From positions 199,230,174 through 199,294,173 of the forward strand of contig CAXKWD010000003.1 in the NCBI GenBank assembly GCA_964059195.1: 64,000 nt of DNA, given 5' to 3'. The notes beneath the pieces are model-generated. The model made no database searches. It saw only the letters and a list, made by a program, of their open reading frames with translations, and was not told the origin of the DNA. Both the position numbers and the translations under genes were made by a program. Positions 33,230 through 44,144 of the stretch are shown piece by piece (the first letter of the stretch is position 1; each line of letters begins with the position of its first letter). The DNA is from Ectobius pallidus. Taxonomy: Eukaryota; Arthropoda; Insecta; Blattodea; Ectobiidae.

Positions 33230-33660
33230 TTTATGGGTAGTTTGCATACCACCAGCTGTCAAAAGGATTAACTTTTGTTCGCAACTGCTTAACCTAATAT
33301 AGCTACTTTGGTACCTTGGATCATGACTTGTAACATCACATCAACTGTCTGGTTCACTTCAGCTGCAAATGTAGCTTTCGGATACTGCGTTTGTTTAAGT
33401 TTATACTTAATACAGTAAATTGGTTCTACGAATTCCCTGATGGTAGGCCTGCTGAGCAATGCCTCTCTTATGCCTACCCAGCTCCTATTTGATTTTCTTC
33501 TCGGAGATTTAGATTTAGATTTAGATTTAGAAGCTGTTTATAATGAGATTAAATTTCTTCAGTCTATTCCTTGAATGCGTTTCAATATGCCTTGTAAATC
33601 CATGGAAACCGTTCTTATCCTCTTGGAATGCTTAGATCATTATCGTTATAAAAGTAAAGT
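33230..33660. repeat. paralogous block (partners 43385-45680 and 58640-59095)
   Basis: Three copies share AATGTAGCTTTCGGA, TCCCTGATGGTAGGCCT, TTCTTCTCGGAGATT and AAATCCATGGAAACC in the same order. This copy uniquely has a (TTTAGA)n run at 33503-33531. On the minus strand a short frame (SPRRKSNRSWVGIREALLSR) is open here but not in the other copies, so coding is unproven. Confidence 0.6.
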
Positions 33661-33772
33661 TCGGATAATTTGAGAGGTCTATTAGCAAGCCCGGCAGTCT
33701 GAGTTTCAATAAAAGATACAGACGCTTACTTCTAATGAAAGTTTAATGCATTTCTTGGCACATTTTCAGTTA

Positions 33773-34713
33773 CCGTATTTTACGGACAATAAGATACTAC
33801 CAGAAACATGAATGATCTACACAGACCAAATAACTCGTTAAAACTCTTTCAGAAGGGTGCTTATTATTCTGGAGTACAGATATATAACAAGCTTCCAAAC
33901 AACATTAAATTATTATGTATTCAAAGAAAGAGCAAACCTTTCAAAACAGCTGTCAAGGAATTTTTAATAACTAACACCTTCTATAATTTGGAGGAATATT
34001 TCCAGCTTGGATAAATTTGGCAGCTTGCAGTTTCTGTAGGCCTATATTATTGTTATAACATGCATGTATTTTTTGATCTGACGTGTTCTATATCCTTGAG
34101 CCCCGCTCAACACAGGATCTACAGGACGAGATATCTGCATCTACATCTACACCTTTTTACTTTGAAAACAAAGCCCTGAAAGTTGGGTGCGTCTAATGGT
34201 CTGAAGTGTATTAAAAAAATTAAATATTGCCGGAATACCATAGTTGTAAAAAAAAGCGTTTTAAACGATAAGATAGTTACACTTTTTGGCAGATTGTAGC
34301 CCTACTTCAGTGAACTTGTCACAATCGTAAAATGAGGGTATATAATGCGAAAAGAAAGGAATGTTGAGTTCTTTTAAACGAAAGGAGTTGTCTTTGCCGG
34401 GTGGTATAAATGATGGCAATGACCTCGAAACAACCTTGTCCCATTACACTTACCGTATGCTGAATTGATGATTAGAGGGTGTAAAAGTAGTTTCAGTCTT
34501 TCATGAGAAATCAGTTCAGTTGTTAAAATTTACGCGATCCCACGTGTACAGAAGAGATTTTCGTACAATGCAGGTTTTAAGTTAGAAGTGAGTTACACCG
34601 ATAATTTGTTTACGCAATGTATATTATTCGAGACCTTTAAAATTCTTGGTTTACAATCACATTAAATTTCATTTCCTATAAATTTCCATCCTAAAATTGT
34701 CCGTAAAATACGG
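33773..34713. mobile_element. TIR element with CCGTATTTTACGGACAA ends, carrying a LINE fragment
   Basis: The ends CCGTATTTTACGGACAATAAG-like (33773 onward) and TTGTCCGTAAAATACGG (to 34713) are inverted and flanked by TA. The internal GGGTGCGTCTAATGGTCTG (about 34178-34198) is the interior word typical of the widespread animal MITE group with CCGTATTTTxCGGACTATAAG ends. A LINE 3' end interrupts it. Confidence 0.72.
33808..34014 (+). pseudogene. non-LTR retrotransposon ORF2 C-terminus
   Basis: The frame reads MNDLHRPNNSLKLFQKGAYY, then SGVQIYNKLPNNIKL, FKTAVKEFLITNTFYNLEEY and a stop. The G-x-xYxGVxxYNKLPxxIK...FKxxxKxFLxxxxFYxxxEF pattern is the usual end of LINE reverse-transcriptase ORFs in insects. 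The 3' untranslated part follows (TTTTTGATCTGACGTGTTCT). It is 5'-truncated, with only about 68 codons left, and no RT catalytic motifs remain. Confidence 0.82.
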
Positions 34714-34715
34714 TA

Positions 34716-35046
34716 TGTGTTGTGAATCTTATGTGGGAGGAAGGGATACCTATATAGGCTTTTAATATTTTTCTGATTGTAAAACTAATTTATTTAGTAA
34801 TATCTTTCCAAATCTTAAAACGAATACTGTTATTTTATTCCTCTGACTTCATGGAAAGCGCATGAAATAAGTTTTGTTATTTTATTTCAAAGCTGTTTGA
34901 GAAATCCAGCCAACTCTATAAGATAACCAGGTTTAACTTTAGCTGATCACTCGCAGAATATCCCATAAATAGGCCTACCAACGGTCTTATTTCGAAGAGT
35001 TAACCATAAAACTAGTAACCATTATATTTTATTTTATTTACTTTAC
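34716..35046. other. unassigned intergenic stretch
   Basis: AT-rich; nothing recognised. Confidence 0.4.
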
Positions 35047-35059
35047 AACTTCATGTAAG

Positions 35060-35343
35060 CCGCCGGCGTGGTCTTGTGGTTAGCGTCGCTGACTACAGAT
35101 CCGTCGGCCCGGGTTCGATTCCCGGTACCTCCTCGGATTTTTCTGAGGTAGGGAGGTCTGGTAGGGGTGCACTTGATAGAAAAGTAGCGGCTCCGGTCAT
35201 GAAAACCACCAATAACGGCCGTGGGTGTCGGCATGCTGACCACATGCCCCCCAATCCTGCCATCTGCCTACGGGAGATGACGCAGCGGTCGGGTGGTAGG
35301 CCAAGTCCCTCCAGGGATGTAGCGCCACGGAGTTTAGTTTAGT
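35060..35343 (+). mobile_element. tRNA-derived SINE, complete, 13-bp target duplication
   Basis: It is flanked by perfect AACTTCATGTAAG repeats (35047-35059 and 35344-35356). The head has an A-box region (GTGGTCTTGTGGTTAGCG) and B box GGTTCGATTCCC, followed by a body with TGCTGACCACATGCCCCCCA and a tail ending GTTTAGTTTAGT. The old copy at 1968-2214 is the same family. Confidence 0.93.
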
Positions 35344-35432
35344 AACTTCATGTAAGGGATGACATCATGCCAGCTTACCAGTAACTTCGTACTGTATGAT
35401 ATGCATTTTATGTAAGATAAATATCAACTTCA

Positions 35433-35597
35433 GTCCGTCGCCGTGGGTGAGTCGGTAGCGCGCCTGCCTTCCACTCCGGTGGACCGGGTTCGATTCCCGG
35501 CCGGGTCGGGGATTTTTCAGAAGTGAAAAATCCCTTTCCCGGGTTCAGGACTGGGTGTTAGGTTAAGATAATGCACATTGTGCGCGATTCCTTAATT
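35433..35597 (+). mobile_element. tRNA-derived SINE, second family, 16-bp target duplication
   Basis: It is flanked by perfect ATAAATATCAACTTCA repeats (35417-35432 and 35598-35613). The head has GTGGGTGAGTCGGTAGCGC (A box) and GGGTTCGATTCCCGG (B box). The body is GGGATTTTTCAGAAGTG onward, and the tail CGCGATTCCTTAATT. A head fragment may recur at about 38268-38300. Confidence 0.93.
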
Positions 35598-35613
35598 ATA
35601 AATATCAACTTCA

Positions 35614-36060
35614 CGACTTTTCTTAATACCGTACTTGTATTTATCTTATTTCTATAAACACACTGAGTTTAAATGCAATCCTTTAGCTTCTAAAAATATT
35701 ATAATCTCCAAAATTCTCCATTTATGTTGTCCTAAAGAAAATAAATGCATTGAGCACCATTAAAAAAAAAGTACGCCTGTAACCGTTCATGATCGGAGGG
35801 GGGGGGGCTCGTGTAGTTTCCTTATAACGAAATTATATTCATCAGATTAAAATAGGTATAGGAATATGTCTTTTCCCTTTAACATATTGAAAATGCAATG
35901 GGCGTCGTCATTATAAACCATATTTTGGGAAATTTTTCATTATCTTCCATTATTCACACATTACGTAGCCTATGCCGCAAGCTTATTGGAGGGAGGAGTC
36001 AGTCGCACGAAAATGAGAGTTGTGGTTACTGTGAATGTGTCTGATAGGTAATTCAAGGTA
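35614..36060. other. unassigned stretch with a G9 run
   Basis: A G homopolymer lies at about 35798-35807. No gene or repeat was recognised. Confidence 0.4.
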
Positions 36061-36417
36061 GAGTAGGATTACTTCCACAAAGTCTCTGGGTTTTTACGTA
36101 TATACCTCAGCAGCGAGTGTCACCGTTCCTAGAGTTCTTGTCTAGGGGAGGTAGCTGCACCCTGATTGGCTCAGCTCTTCTATCCCACTCCACGTGTTGT
36201 CTGTCTCTGTCTCGCTCCAGCATTATCCCTCAGATACTCGTATTATAGTATTTTCTATGACTGGCAACGTGCTGCATGATCTTCACTCTGTGCTCAACAT
36301 TAGCAAAGTGATCTTATGCGCATGCGAGTCTGCTCAAGCTGGTAACGAGATGTAACTAGAAGCTCGCTGGCTGGTTAAGTCTACAAGGCCAGAGACTTTG
36401 TGGGAGTAATCGTACTC
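36061..36417. mobile_element. TA-flanked MITE, GAGTAGGATTACTTCC family (copy 2)
   Basis: Ends GAGTAGGATTACTTCCACAA and TTGTGGGAGTAATCGTACTC, flanked by TA (36059-36060 and 36418-36419). It is about 85-90% identical by eye to the copy at 20552-20906. Confidence 0.88.
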
Positions 36418-36589
36418 TAGAACCTGCGAACTTTTCTTAGTACATAAACTGCCCGTGGGAACACACGGAACACTGTAAAGAATGTGTCGAACTATGTGTT
36501 TATGGTTCCTGATTGTTTTTACAACAAACCTAGTGTTATCTATCCCTATAATATTAAGCCACATGACTGACTCACTGGCATATGTTTAC

Positions 36590-37215
36590 CCATTTGCAGA
36601 TGAACTAGAAACTTGAAATTTGGACGCTTAGGCCTATAGCTTTTAACTTATAACCGGCGGAAAAATTCCAAAAAGTTTATTTTTTAAATTTTTACCCTTA
36701 AGAAACCTTCAAAAGAGAGGACGCATCTTAAAGTCTCTGCTCAGTTCTCATGACAAAAATATTGCTTGCAGTGTTCACAAAGGGCTTTGGAAGTTGCAAT
36801 ATACTGGGCTTTGAAAAATCATTAGACATGCTAGCGATAGAAATGATTTCCGTAAACCAAGAGAGGTGGCCGAGATAATAACGTCTTGGACTCTTATTCG
36901 GGAGGTCCCGGGTTCAATCCCTGTAGCCGGCCAATTTGACGTGGGTTTTTTTCATGGTTTCCCCAGTCATAAAGCAAAATGCCAAATTGTAGGCCTATGT
37001 TTACATCCTCGCTATTTCATCCTATATCATATCCATTTAAATTAATTTCATTTGAAATTTACTCCATAAAATACGCCATTACCCACTTCCAGATGAGCTA
37101 GAAACCTGCGATTTAGCAGACTTTTACCTTTCAGCTTGTAACCGACGGAAAAATTCCAAAAAGTTCAAATTTTTTCAGTTTTACCCCGAAAAAGTCTTCT
37201 GCGCTCTTTTAGATT
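36590..37215. repeat. direct repeat pair flanking a SINE
   Basis: 36590-36740 and 37075-37215 share TTTGCAGATGAACTAGAAAC/TTCCAGATGAGCTAGAAACC, AACCGGCGGAAAAATTCC/AACCGACGGAAAAATTCC and AAAAAGTT. The SINE at 36857-36960 lies between them. Confidence 0.7.
36857..36960 (+). mobile_element. tRNA-derived SINE (GGTGGCCGAG family)
   Basis: The head is GAGGTGGCCGAGATAATAAC with B box GGGTTCAATCCC, then GCCGGCCAATTTGACGTGGG and a T run. It is the free-standing relative of the SINE carried inside the AGTGCC long forms. No target duplication was found. Confidence 0.75.
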
Positions 37216-37539
37216 TATGGCTAGGAGGTAATAGGCTATAAAGCAGACTAAATACATGAACTCTATCTCCGATACGGTATAAAAGAAATCCCTGAGGACC
37301 TCAGAGGGGGGTTGGGGTCATAGCTCCCCAAGAGCGATGATAGTCTACTATATAAAGCGCGATGTCCGAAGCCCCGAATCATTTTGATTTTCTCTCGAGG
37401 ATAGCCAATCAGCGGCCAACCCGCCACAAACATTAGTGTTCGTAACTAATGTAAACAAGATATACTCAGTTGTATCAGTTTCTGCCAGTAAATTACTTAC
37501 TAAAGAGCATGCTTTCATTTCCAGAAATTATATCCAACT
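37216..37539. other. unassigned intergenic stretch
   Basis: Nothing recognised. Confidence 0.4.
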
Positions 37540-38557
37540 CAGTGGTGATATTCAAACAGTTTAACAACCGGTTCTCATCAGGGTACAGTGTATTTGATGT
37601 TGATTCGAAATAGCCCAATGAGCTATTTTGTCCAGTGGCGCCAACTTATATGGGCCCGTGGGGCTCAAGCGCACCCAATAATTTGCTGTGAATTATCTTA
37701 AATATTTATTATAATAATTATTAGGCCTATTATTACGAAAAAATCACGTTTAGTCGGTGCAAAACCAAAATCAGGCTAGCCTATAGGTTTATACAAGCGT
37801 TGACACAAGTAACATGATCTCCCTTGTTTCAATTAACTTAGCCTACGGTACGATCGCGATCGTTTGCAATTGTTTCTGAATCCTTCAAATTTATAGCCTA
37901 CGACAAATTTACTCTGTTAATGCCAGTTTTCCCAGCATTTTCCGAAATACTTTTTTTCCGCTTTGAAAAGACTGAAGACGTTATTACGTTCGGCAATATT
38001 ATAGAGAAGAGTTAATTTCACACATTGCTCTTCTAAGTGTAGCCCTACATACGGATAACGGGGAAAAGTTGGTTTTCGATTTTGCTTGTTGAAGAATTAG
38101 AGAGAAGTACTGTACATGTAGGCCTACAAAATGCAGTGCTACTCAATAGTTATTGCTTGTTTTACTTTATTTTAATTTATTTTATTTTATTTTAGTTGTT
38201 ACCTAATATCTTTCCTCCAAAGGTCCCCATAATAATAAACTTTGAAGAATTAAATTCGAGTCCCACCCGGGAGGTGTTGGTAGCACGGTTGCCTTCCACC
38301 TTGTCGGCCAGTGGTTAAAAATGTCCAACTTAACCGCACGCCCACTACCTATGGTGGTAGTCCACCGCTAGCGAACATAAATGGCGTGTTTTGGTTCTAG
38401 CAAATTCATATATGGATTATCACTGTTGTCGATTAGCGTTAATCTGATCTTGGAAAAAGGCAATCACTCATTGTGAAACTACCGGGTCGGAGAACCTACA
38501 AGATATTTAACAACCGGTTCTCGCGAACCGGTGCGAACCGGCTGAATATCACCACTG
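37540..38557. mobile_element. hAT element (CAGTGGTGATATTCA ends)
   Basis: The left end CAGTGGTGATATTCAAACAG then TTTAACAACCGGTTCTC, and the right end GAACCGGCTGAATATCACCACTG-like, are inverted. The CCGGTTCG motifs in the ends are typical of a well-known animal hAT group. The flanks ATCCAACT and TTCCAACT match at 7 of 8 positions. The interior has no transposase. A tRNA-like GGAGGTGTTGGTAGCACGG near 38268 hints at a nested SINE piece. Confidence 0.82.
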
Positions 38558-38649
38558 ATTCCAACTGGTACTTTACATAAACTTTATTATTTGTCCCTTT
38601 GGCAGCATATAAACATTAATTAATACTTAATTGAATGGGTATAACATAT

Positions 38650-39040
38650 GTGCTACAATAACATTGCATGGCCCACTCCATTCTAAACATAACGTATCAA
38701 CTTGTCGATCGCTTTGATATTGTAGCCCACTCTGTTTGATTCAATTCATTATAACGATGTCAGTGTAAATAAATATAAATGAAATCTTAAAAACACATCT
38801 AGCCATTGAATAATTAAACGCAGCTGCTATTGACATAATATTGTGCATTGTATCGAAATTTAAAGCTACCAATAACTGCATTATATTTTAATGCATTTTT
38901 CAGCTTAAACTCTTTTCGCTTGTGTGCAAATAAATCTAATGTAATTGCTGGCAGATTGTTTTCACATTAAACTAAATTCATCTATAATTTATACGCTGAT
39001 TTAAACCTATAACCAACATGTCAGCGAATCGTTGCCTACA
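38650..39040. repeat. paralogous block (partner 32535-33000)
   Basis: See anchors under the partner. Both lie in the same orientation. No coding sequence was established. Confidence 0.55.
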
Positions 39041-39295
39041 CTTATAGCCTATAATTAATGTCAGTGACTTTTATGAAATTTTCACCTAGTTTAAGAATGT
39101 ATTAAATCAGTTGGAAGTCACAGATTGACATGAGAATTCCGCCTGATCTAAGACCTATATGACCATCCTTAAAAATATATCCATTTATCTTCTGGTATGA
39201 TGCTACCTCATTACCCACAGAATCGAAATCCATGTTTCGCGAAATCTATGTTCTCCTTCAAAAAAGAACCCATGCCAGTACTGATGCGTTTAGGT

Positions 39296-40421
39296 CAGGG
39301 GAAGACAGAAGCTTGCTCTGTGACGTCACTGCCTACTGCTCTACTGCTCGCGTTATATCTCTGCGAGGAGCATGTGAAATGTAGGCATCAGTGAACAGGG
39401 GGGAAGAGAGGGGCATTAGTATTGCGGGCAGTGGGAATTTAGGGGGTTAGAACTTACGTAATACGTGTTTCCGAGTTAATGAAACATCAACCGATTTTTT
39501 TATAGTTTATCGGTTAATTACAGCGCAGCAGTTTAACATATTATAAATAATTCTATTTTTCTATTCTGTGAGAACAATTGCCTTTCCACAAAATCTATGC
39601 TCTTTGACAAAAATAGACAATAGGCTACTATCATTTGAATTAACATAATTCACTACAGTAAAAATGATAAAAAAAAATGAACTGAATTAATTACCATACA
39701 AGCTCGTCTGCACCTTAGATGATACAAGATTACAGTAACAATTTTCTGACTTTCCTGTCTCTTTTTCTTTAACAAGTGTATCAATGTTGGGACGTAATGT
39801 TTGAGCAATATTTAATCGAAGACTACATTTAGGTTGTGATTTATCAATGTACTTCTTGATTTGAGCTTTGCACATTTCATTAGTGAAAAAAATTGTTCGG
39901 CCACATATGTCGATCCAAAATGACATAATATTCGTGAGCAAGTCTCGGGAATCTGGTTTCAGAGAAATTTCTGTAAAAGTTACCCAAGACCACTTTACGT
40001 TCGTATTTGTCCTTTAACAGATCGTCGCATTGTAAGTTTAGCAGTTCCAATTGATACCGACAAGGAACGTCTTTGACATTAACTGAATATGGGGTAGCAA
40101 AAAGTTTAAACATTGGAGAAAGGTTTTCCACATCCTGAAACCTCGATTCGAACTGAAGAAGAATGTTTTGCAGAACTAACACATGTTCTGCAGAGGGAAC
40201 ACTATCAGGATCGCGTACTTGCAATAACTTTGAAAAATGCTCCGTATTTCCAACCAGAAGTTGTTCTACCCACAGAGCTAAAGTGAATAGGTCCTCTAGT
40301 ACCTAGCTCTAGCGTACTCTAAACACCCCTACTACCGTGCGCTCTTGCTGACGTCACACACAAGGGATCCGCATGCTCTTGCTCCACAAACGTCATCACA
40401 AGACGTAGTTGACTTCCCCTG
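39296..40421. mobile_element. internally deleted hAT transposon with transposase remnant
   Basis: The ends are CAGGGGAAGACAGAAGC and GTTGACTTCCCCTG. The 8-bp duplication GTTTAGGT is perfect at 39288-39295 and 40422-40429. CTTGCTCTGTGACGTCAC on the left and TGACGTCACACACAAG on the right show subterminal symmetry. The interior encodes only the C-terminal part of a transposase on the minus strand. Confidence 0.93.
39687..40305 (-). pseudogene. hAT transposase C-terminus (GTF2IRD2/ZBED5-like type)
   Basis: The minus strand reads LEDLFTLALWVEQLLVGNTE, then HFSKLLQVRDPDS, a segment with FATPYSVNVKDVPCRYQLEL and LLNLQCDDLLKDKYE, FYRNFSETRFPRLAHEYYVI and, in another frame, CGRTIFFTNEMCKAQIKKY and CSLRLNIAQTLRPNIDTLVK. 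The order F..PYSVNVxDVP..QLELxxLQCDxxLKxK...FYxxxxxxRFPxL, then a hATC dimerisation segment, is that of GTF2IRD2/ZBED5-type hAT transposases. The expected FGSTYxCEQxFS segment is garbled, a frameshift occurs at about 39900-39940, and the N-terminal BED finger and catalytic core are absent. It lies inside the hAT ends at 39296-40421. Confidence 0.85.
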
Positions 40422-40538
40422 GTTTAGGTAGTATCGCTCCTCCTACGCACAAATGTGGAAAAATATATCCTCTCCTACCAATACTGTATCCGTTCGATCA
40501 GTGTGGTTTTCTGTAGTCATTTGACGAAGGAGTGAGTG

Positions 40539-40895
40539 TTCACAGAGAAATGTCAACATTGTGATGAAGTTGATACTACTTCACATAATTATCTTCCTGT
40601 CCAACAAGTGCCGGTCGGAGAGACGACCCCCGACAAACGGATAACAAAATACAGAGTTACACATTCTAGTAGTGCTGGCTCTAATCACATTACCCACAAG
40701 CTTAAAGTACACAAGAGCGAAAACAGAGCAATAGAACACAAGCGCCGAAAATTGTTGGGACCGGAGATTGGCCTATGGTCGAGGGCTCCGGAATGGAAAA
40801 GGCGATGTAATTCTTCCGATAGATTCAAATACATCAGTACACATGGTTTGAACCAAGAGCGTCCAGATATTTTACTGTCAGCTATTACTGAATGA
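40539..40895 (+). CDS. unidentified open frame
   Basis: About 119 codons are open, starting with CQHCDEVDTTSHNYLPVQQV, then a basic middle (HKLKVHKSENRAIEHKRRKL) and EWKRRCNSSDRFKYISTHG before the stop. No ATG sits at a good start; the first codons follow TTCACAG, a weak acceptor. I do not recognise it. The hAT insertion ends about 115 bp upstream. It may be an exon, a retrocopy or chance. Confidence 0.25.
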   Translation, partial: FTEKCQHCDEVDTTSHNYLPVQQVPVGETTPDKRITKYRVTHSSSAGSNHITHKLKVHKSENRAIEHKRRKLLGPEIGLWSRAPEWKRRCNSSDRFKYISTHGLNQERPDILLSAITE

Positions 40896-40927
40896 CATTC
40901 TTCTTGTGGTGAGGAATGTGATGTAAC

Positions 40928-41291
40928 ATAAATAGATTATTGGGCAGAACTCACCACTGTTTATTGATCCTTTTGTGAAGTTGTTGTCAAAGGTTACTTA
41001 ATCTTGCGTGGAACCGTCGTCTTCTTCATAAAATAATAAAACACACGCATAATAAATAACACAAACAATAAAAATGTAAATTTCTTGAAAACGCGAGACG
41101 TTCATGTGTCTCGCGAAACGTAGTGGTTCCTGTTGTGAAGTTGACATTTTTATTGTTTGTGTTATTTATTATGCGTGTGTTTTATTATTTTATGAAGACG
41201 ACGGCTCCACGCAAGAATAAGTAACCTTTGACAACGGTCTCACATAAGGATAAATAAAATGTGATGACTGCTGCCCAATAATCTATTTATT
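40928..41291. repeat. 364-bp palindrome with about 140-bp arms
   Basis: The arms 40928-41070 and 41150-41291 are inverted repeats (ATAAATAGATTATTGGGCAG with CTGCCCAATAATCTATTTAT; AAATAACACAAACAATAAAA with its complement). The central loop holds a smaller hairpin, CGCGAGAC...GTCTCGCG (41093-41115), followed by GAAACGTAGTGG. No target duplication was seen. It is probably a foldback MITE. Confidence 0.82.
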
Positions 41292-41935
41292 TTTCAGTCA
41301 GCTAGGAGGCATAGCGCCTTGTTAGGGTTAATCGGCAACAATATTTACTTTATCATCAAATATCACGGGTACACTGACCAAAGAAATGTATCTTGATAAT
41401 ATGGAAAGATCTAGGCGAAAGGAACTTAAAAGTACACAGATTTAACTAAACAAATGTATTCTAAAGAGCTAATCAAATTTATCTTCTGGTGTGAAAATTG
41501 TGTCCCGCTATTATGTTTGTATGAAATGTAAATTAAAGACTTTCCAAGCTTAAAAAATCCCTTTAGGCAGGCCTACAGGCTGAGGTAGATTTCAAGTGCT
41601 TTTGGTTTAATTTATTATCGCTGCGCAGCACTCTTCTTTTTTAGCCTTGGCATGGCAAACCCGCAGTAATAAGAACTGAATTCGGTAAAGAGGAAGAGAC
41701 TACAATCATTTGTTTTGACAACAAGAATAGGATATAATATTCTGGGAGGCCGTGCGCAAGATCAGCAATGAATAAAATTAGCAAAGCCGCTAAACAAGAC
41801 AAAATTATGATATCATAATAATTCTTTTAAGTGTTATTATTTTCAAACATTAAAATCTCGCGTCATATGAGAGCTATCAAGAAACTAGTTATTGATTTGT
41901 AGAGTACTCATCAAGAGCTTTTCAACGATACCCCA
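41292..41935. other. unassigned intergenic stretch
   Basis: Nothing recognised. Confidence 0.4.
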
Positions 41936-42290
41936 CAAGACGTGGTTTCAAAAGTTTCGAATTTTCATCCCCCCACCACCACCACCCCCCTCCCACCCTC
42001 ACTCAAACCCCCGAATCGTTGGTGTCACTGTGAACTACATAGGGAGTACTCTAATTTATTCAAACAAAGTTTCCCTCTATACTTCATAGGGGCCGAGATA
42101 TACATTTTTAAAAATTTCAACCCCCTCCCCCGACCACCCCCTTGGGCAAATTTAGCTCATTAACGAACTTGTCCGAGCTATTGGGCCTAGAAATGACATA
42201 ATAAAATTTGGTTCAAATATCTTCAAAATTACGGCCGCTATCGTGTAAAGATATATATATATATATATAAATATCACAATTTTTTTTTTT
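41936..42290. repeat. low-complexity C-rich stretch and (TA)n run
   Basis: CCCCCCACCACCACCACCCC (about 41969-41990), a second C-rich block near 42121-42145, and a (TA)n tract at 42249-42269 are present. The context (GAGCTATTGGGCCTAGAAAT) looks like a dispersed repeat but no second copy is in the window. Confidence 0.5.
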
Positions 42291-42939
42291 TTTTTTGAAC
42301 GGGCGGTGGTTTCGTACTTAGGGAAGAATGAAACGTAAAGATATGAAAGAATTTTTCCAAAATCATGACATGGTATCCATTGCAATAGGTAGATTTTTCT
42401 TCGAAATCTACCTAAAAATAAATTTCACAGTTTAAAGAAATGTGTGCACAAGTGTATATGAATTAAGGTTAAGAAGAAGCATAGTTTTAGTTATATTATT
42501 TATGTGGGCAGTTCAATCCATTGCGCTGATATGTACCATTTTCAGCCCAAGAACAAGATTAGATGGAGAAATAATATTCCTATTAAAGCTAATATCATTA
42601 CAACTTTTACACAAGTTTGTAGATGTAATTTAAATATAGTACTTTATGCCAACAAAATGCAATATCATTCGTGTTATAGTTTTTTGTCTGATAGATTCAC
42701 TACAAAATACAATGGAAAATTATTAAGAAGAATAATCATACCAACATTATGAACCTAGCTTAATTTTAGAAAGTACGAATTGCTAGTTCAATTAATAAGT
42801 ACTGAACTTCCTCAATGATTAGGAAAAGTAATAAATATTCTTTATATTAAAACACTTAAGAAATTGGGAGTACCTATGAAAATGTAAACAAACTAGACTA
42901 GTTAAAAATGCATTGGAATTATAATCCAAAGTTATATGT
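42291..42939. other. unassigned AT-rich stretch
   Basis: Several short open frames occur but nothing is recognised. Confidence 0.35.
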
Positions 42940-43440
42940 CCATAAAAAAAATACACTACAAAATCTGACACTATTGCAATATCCACTGCTGAAGAGTAAA
43001 TTTATTGTGCTGTAACTTAATCACATTCTAATAAAGCAAAAATGTTTCGTAATAGCTATTTATGTATAAAGTAAGCAAAATAAGGCTATAGTGGACGGTA
43101 CGGTAAAGTAATTTTACCCTACTTGGCCGGTAAAGTTACATTGTAACCCCCAGTTCCAACTGTGGTTTCTAGATGTCTCTACAGTGTCTCCCAGTATAAG
43201 TTAAAATTTACATGTTAAGGGCTTTATTGTTCGTCGTCTGTTAACAAGCATAGTAAAACTTGTCATTTAGAAATCTTGAATTTAAGAAAACATTTCGATA
43301 AGTGTTACTTTCCGGCGTGTTAGCAGTCAGAGAAACAGCCACCTTGCAGAGCGTGTACTAAGAAAATAATTTAGCCTATAGCTTATTGCATGACTTGCTT
43401 AACACCGGAGGTGGTAGTAGCCTACATCGCAATATCTGTC
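42940..43440. repeat. paralogous block (partners 53540-53700 and 56460-56937)
   Basis: 42950-43100 matches 53540-53700. 43140-43230 is the reverse complement of 56460-56500 plus 56723-56790 (GGGAGACACTGTRGAGACAT). 43310-43440 matches 56865-56937 in the same direction (CGGCGTGTTAG, AAACAGCCAC). The order suggests a segmental duplication with an internal inversion. Confidence 0.55.
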
Positions 43441-43445
43441 ATAAG

Positions 43446-44046
43446 TAGACCTGGGATTTTAGTATCTCAAAGAATTAGTTTTAGGCACCTAAAATAGGCT
43501 TTTAAAACAACTAAATAGGCCTTTAAAAGATAAAATAGGCACTTAAAATATGCTTTAAAATGTGTAAATGGATAGAAAAAATACTTTAAAATATTACAAT
43601 ATACACTTAAACTGTAACATGCTCCTTTTTTTACTGGAAGAAACATGGTATACCTATTCTTGACAGAATTAACTGCAAAATTAGGCATCACGAACTATAT
43701 TCACTTAAACAGATGTTCGTTCACTGGTGACTTGACACAGTAGTCCTTACCCCTTAATCCACCCCTCCCCCGTCAGTCAGCATTCCTTTAGCGACAATTG
43801 TTTGGAATAATCAAGTTTCTGTGAAAACCCACCTGTGCTGTTCTGTTTTTCATTGAGGGATGTCCATTATAAGATTGTAAAAATTACAGAAGTTGAATTT
43901 TATTTTAAATGTAGAAAATAGGCATTTTGGGCACTATAAAACTCTATAAAGGTAAGTGATTTATGATGAAACGTCCAAATATTTACAGATTTTCATGTTA
44001 TTTCATAAAGAACAAAATAGTAATTTGCCTTAAAATCCCAGATCTA
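43446..44046. mobile_element. hAT MITE (TAGACCTGGGATTTTAG ends)
   Basis: The ends TAGACCTGGGATTTTAG and TAAAATCCCAGATCTA are inverted. The 8-bp duplication GTCATAAG is perfect (43438-43445 and 44047-44054). The interior is rich in AAATAGGC words. It interrupts paralogous backbone sequence. Confidence 0.9.
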
Positions 44047-44144
44047 GTCATAAGGGTGCAAATGGGTGTTACAAATGATCGCAGCTGTTCAACGTCAAAT
44101 ACTTTGGTACCTCTTGATCTGACGTCACATCCGGTTATTTAATC

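Noticed and set aside
33400..33500. Conserved coding exon in the 33.2-33.7 kb block
   Set aside because: The open frame here is broken by stops or shifts in both other paralogues, so conservation is at DNA level only.
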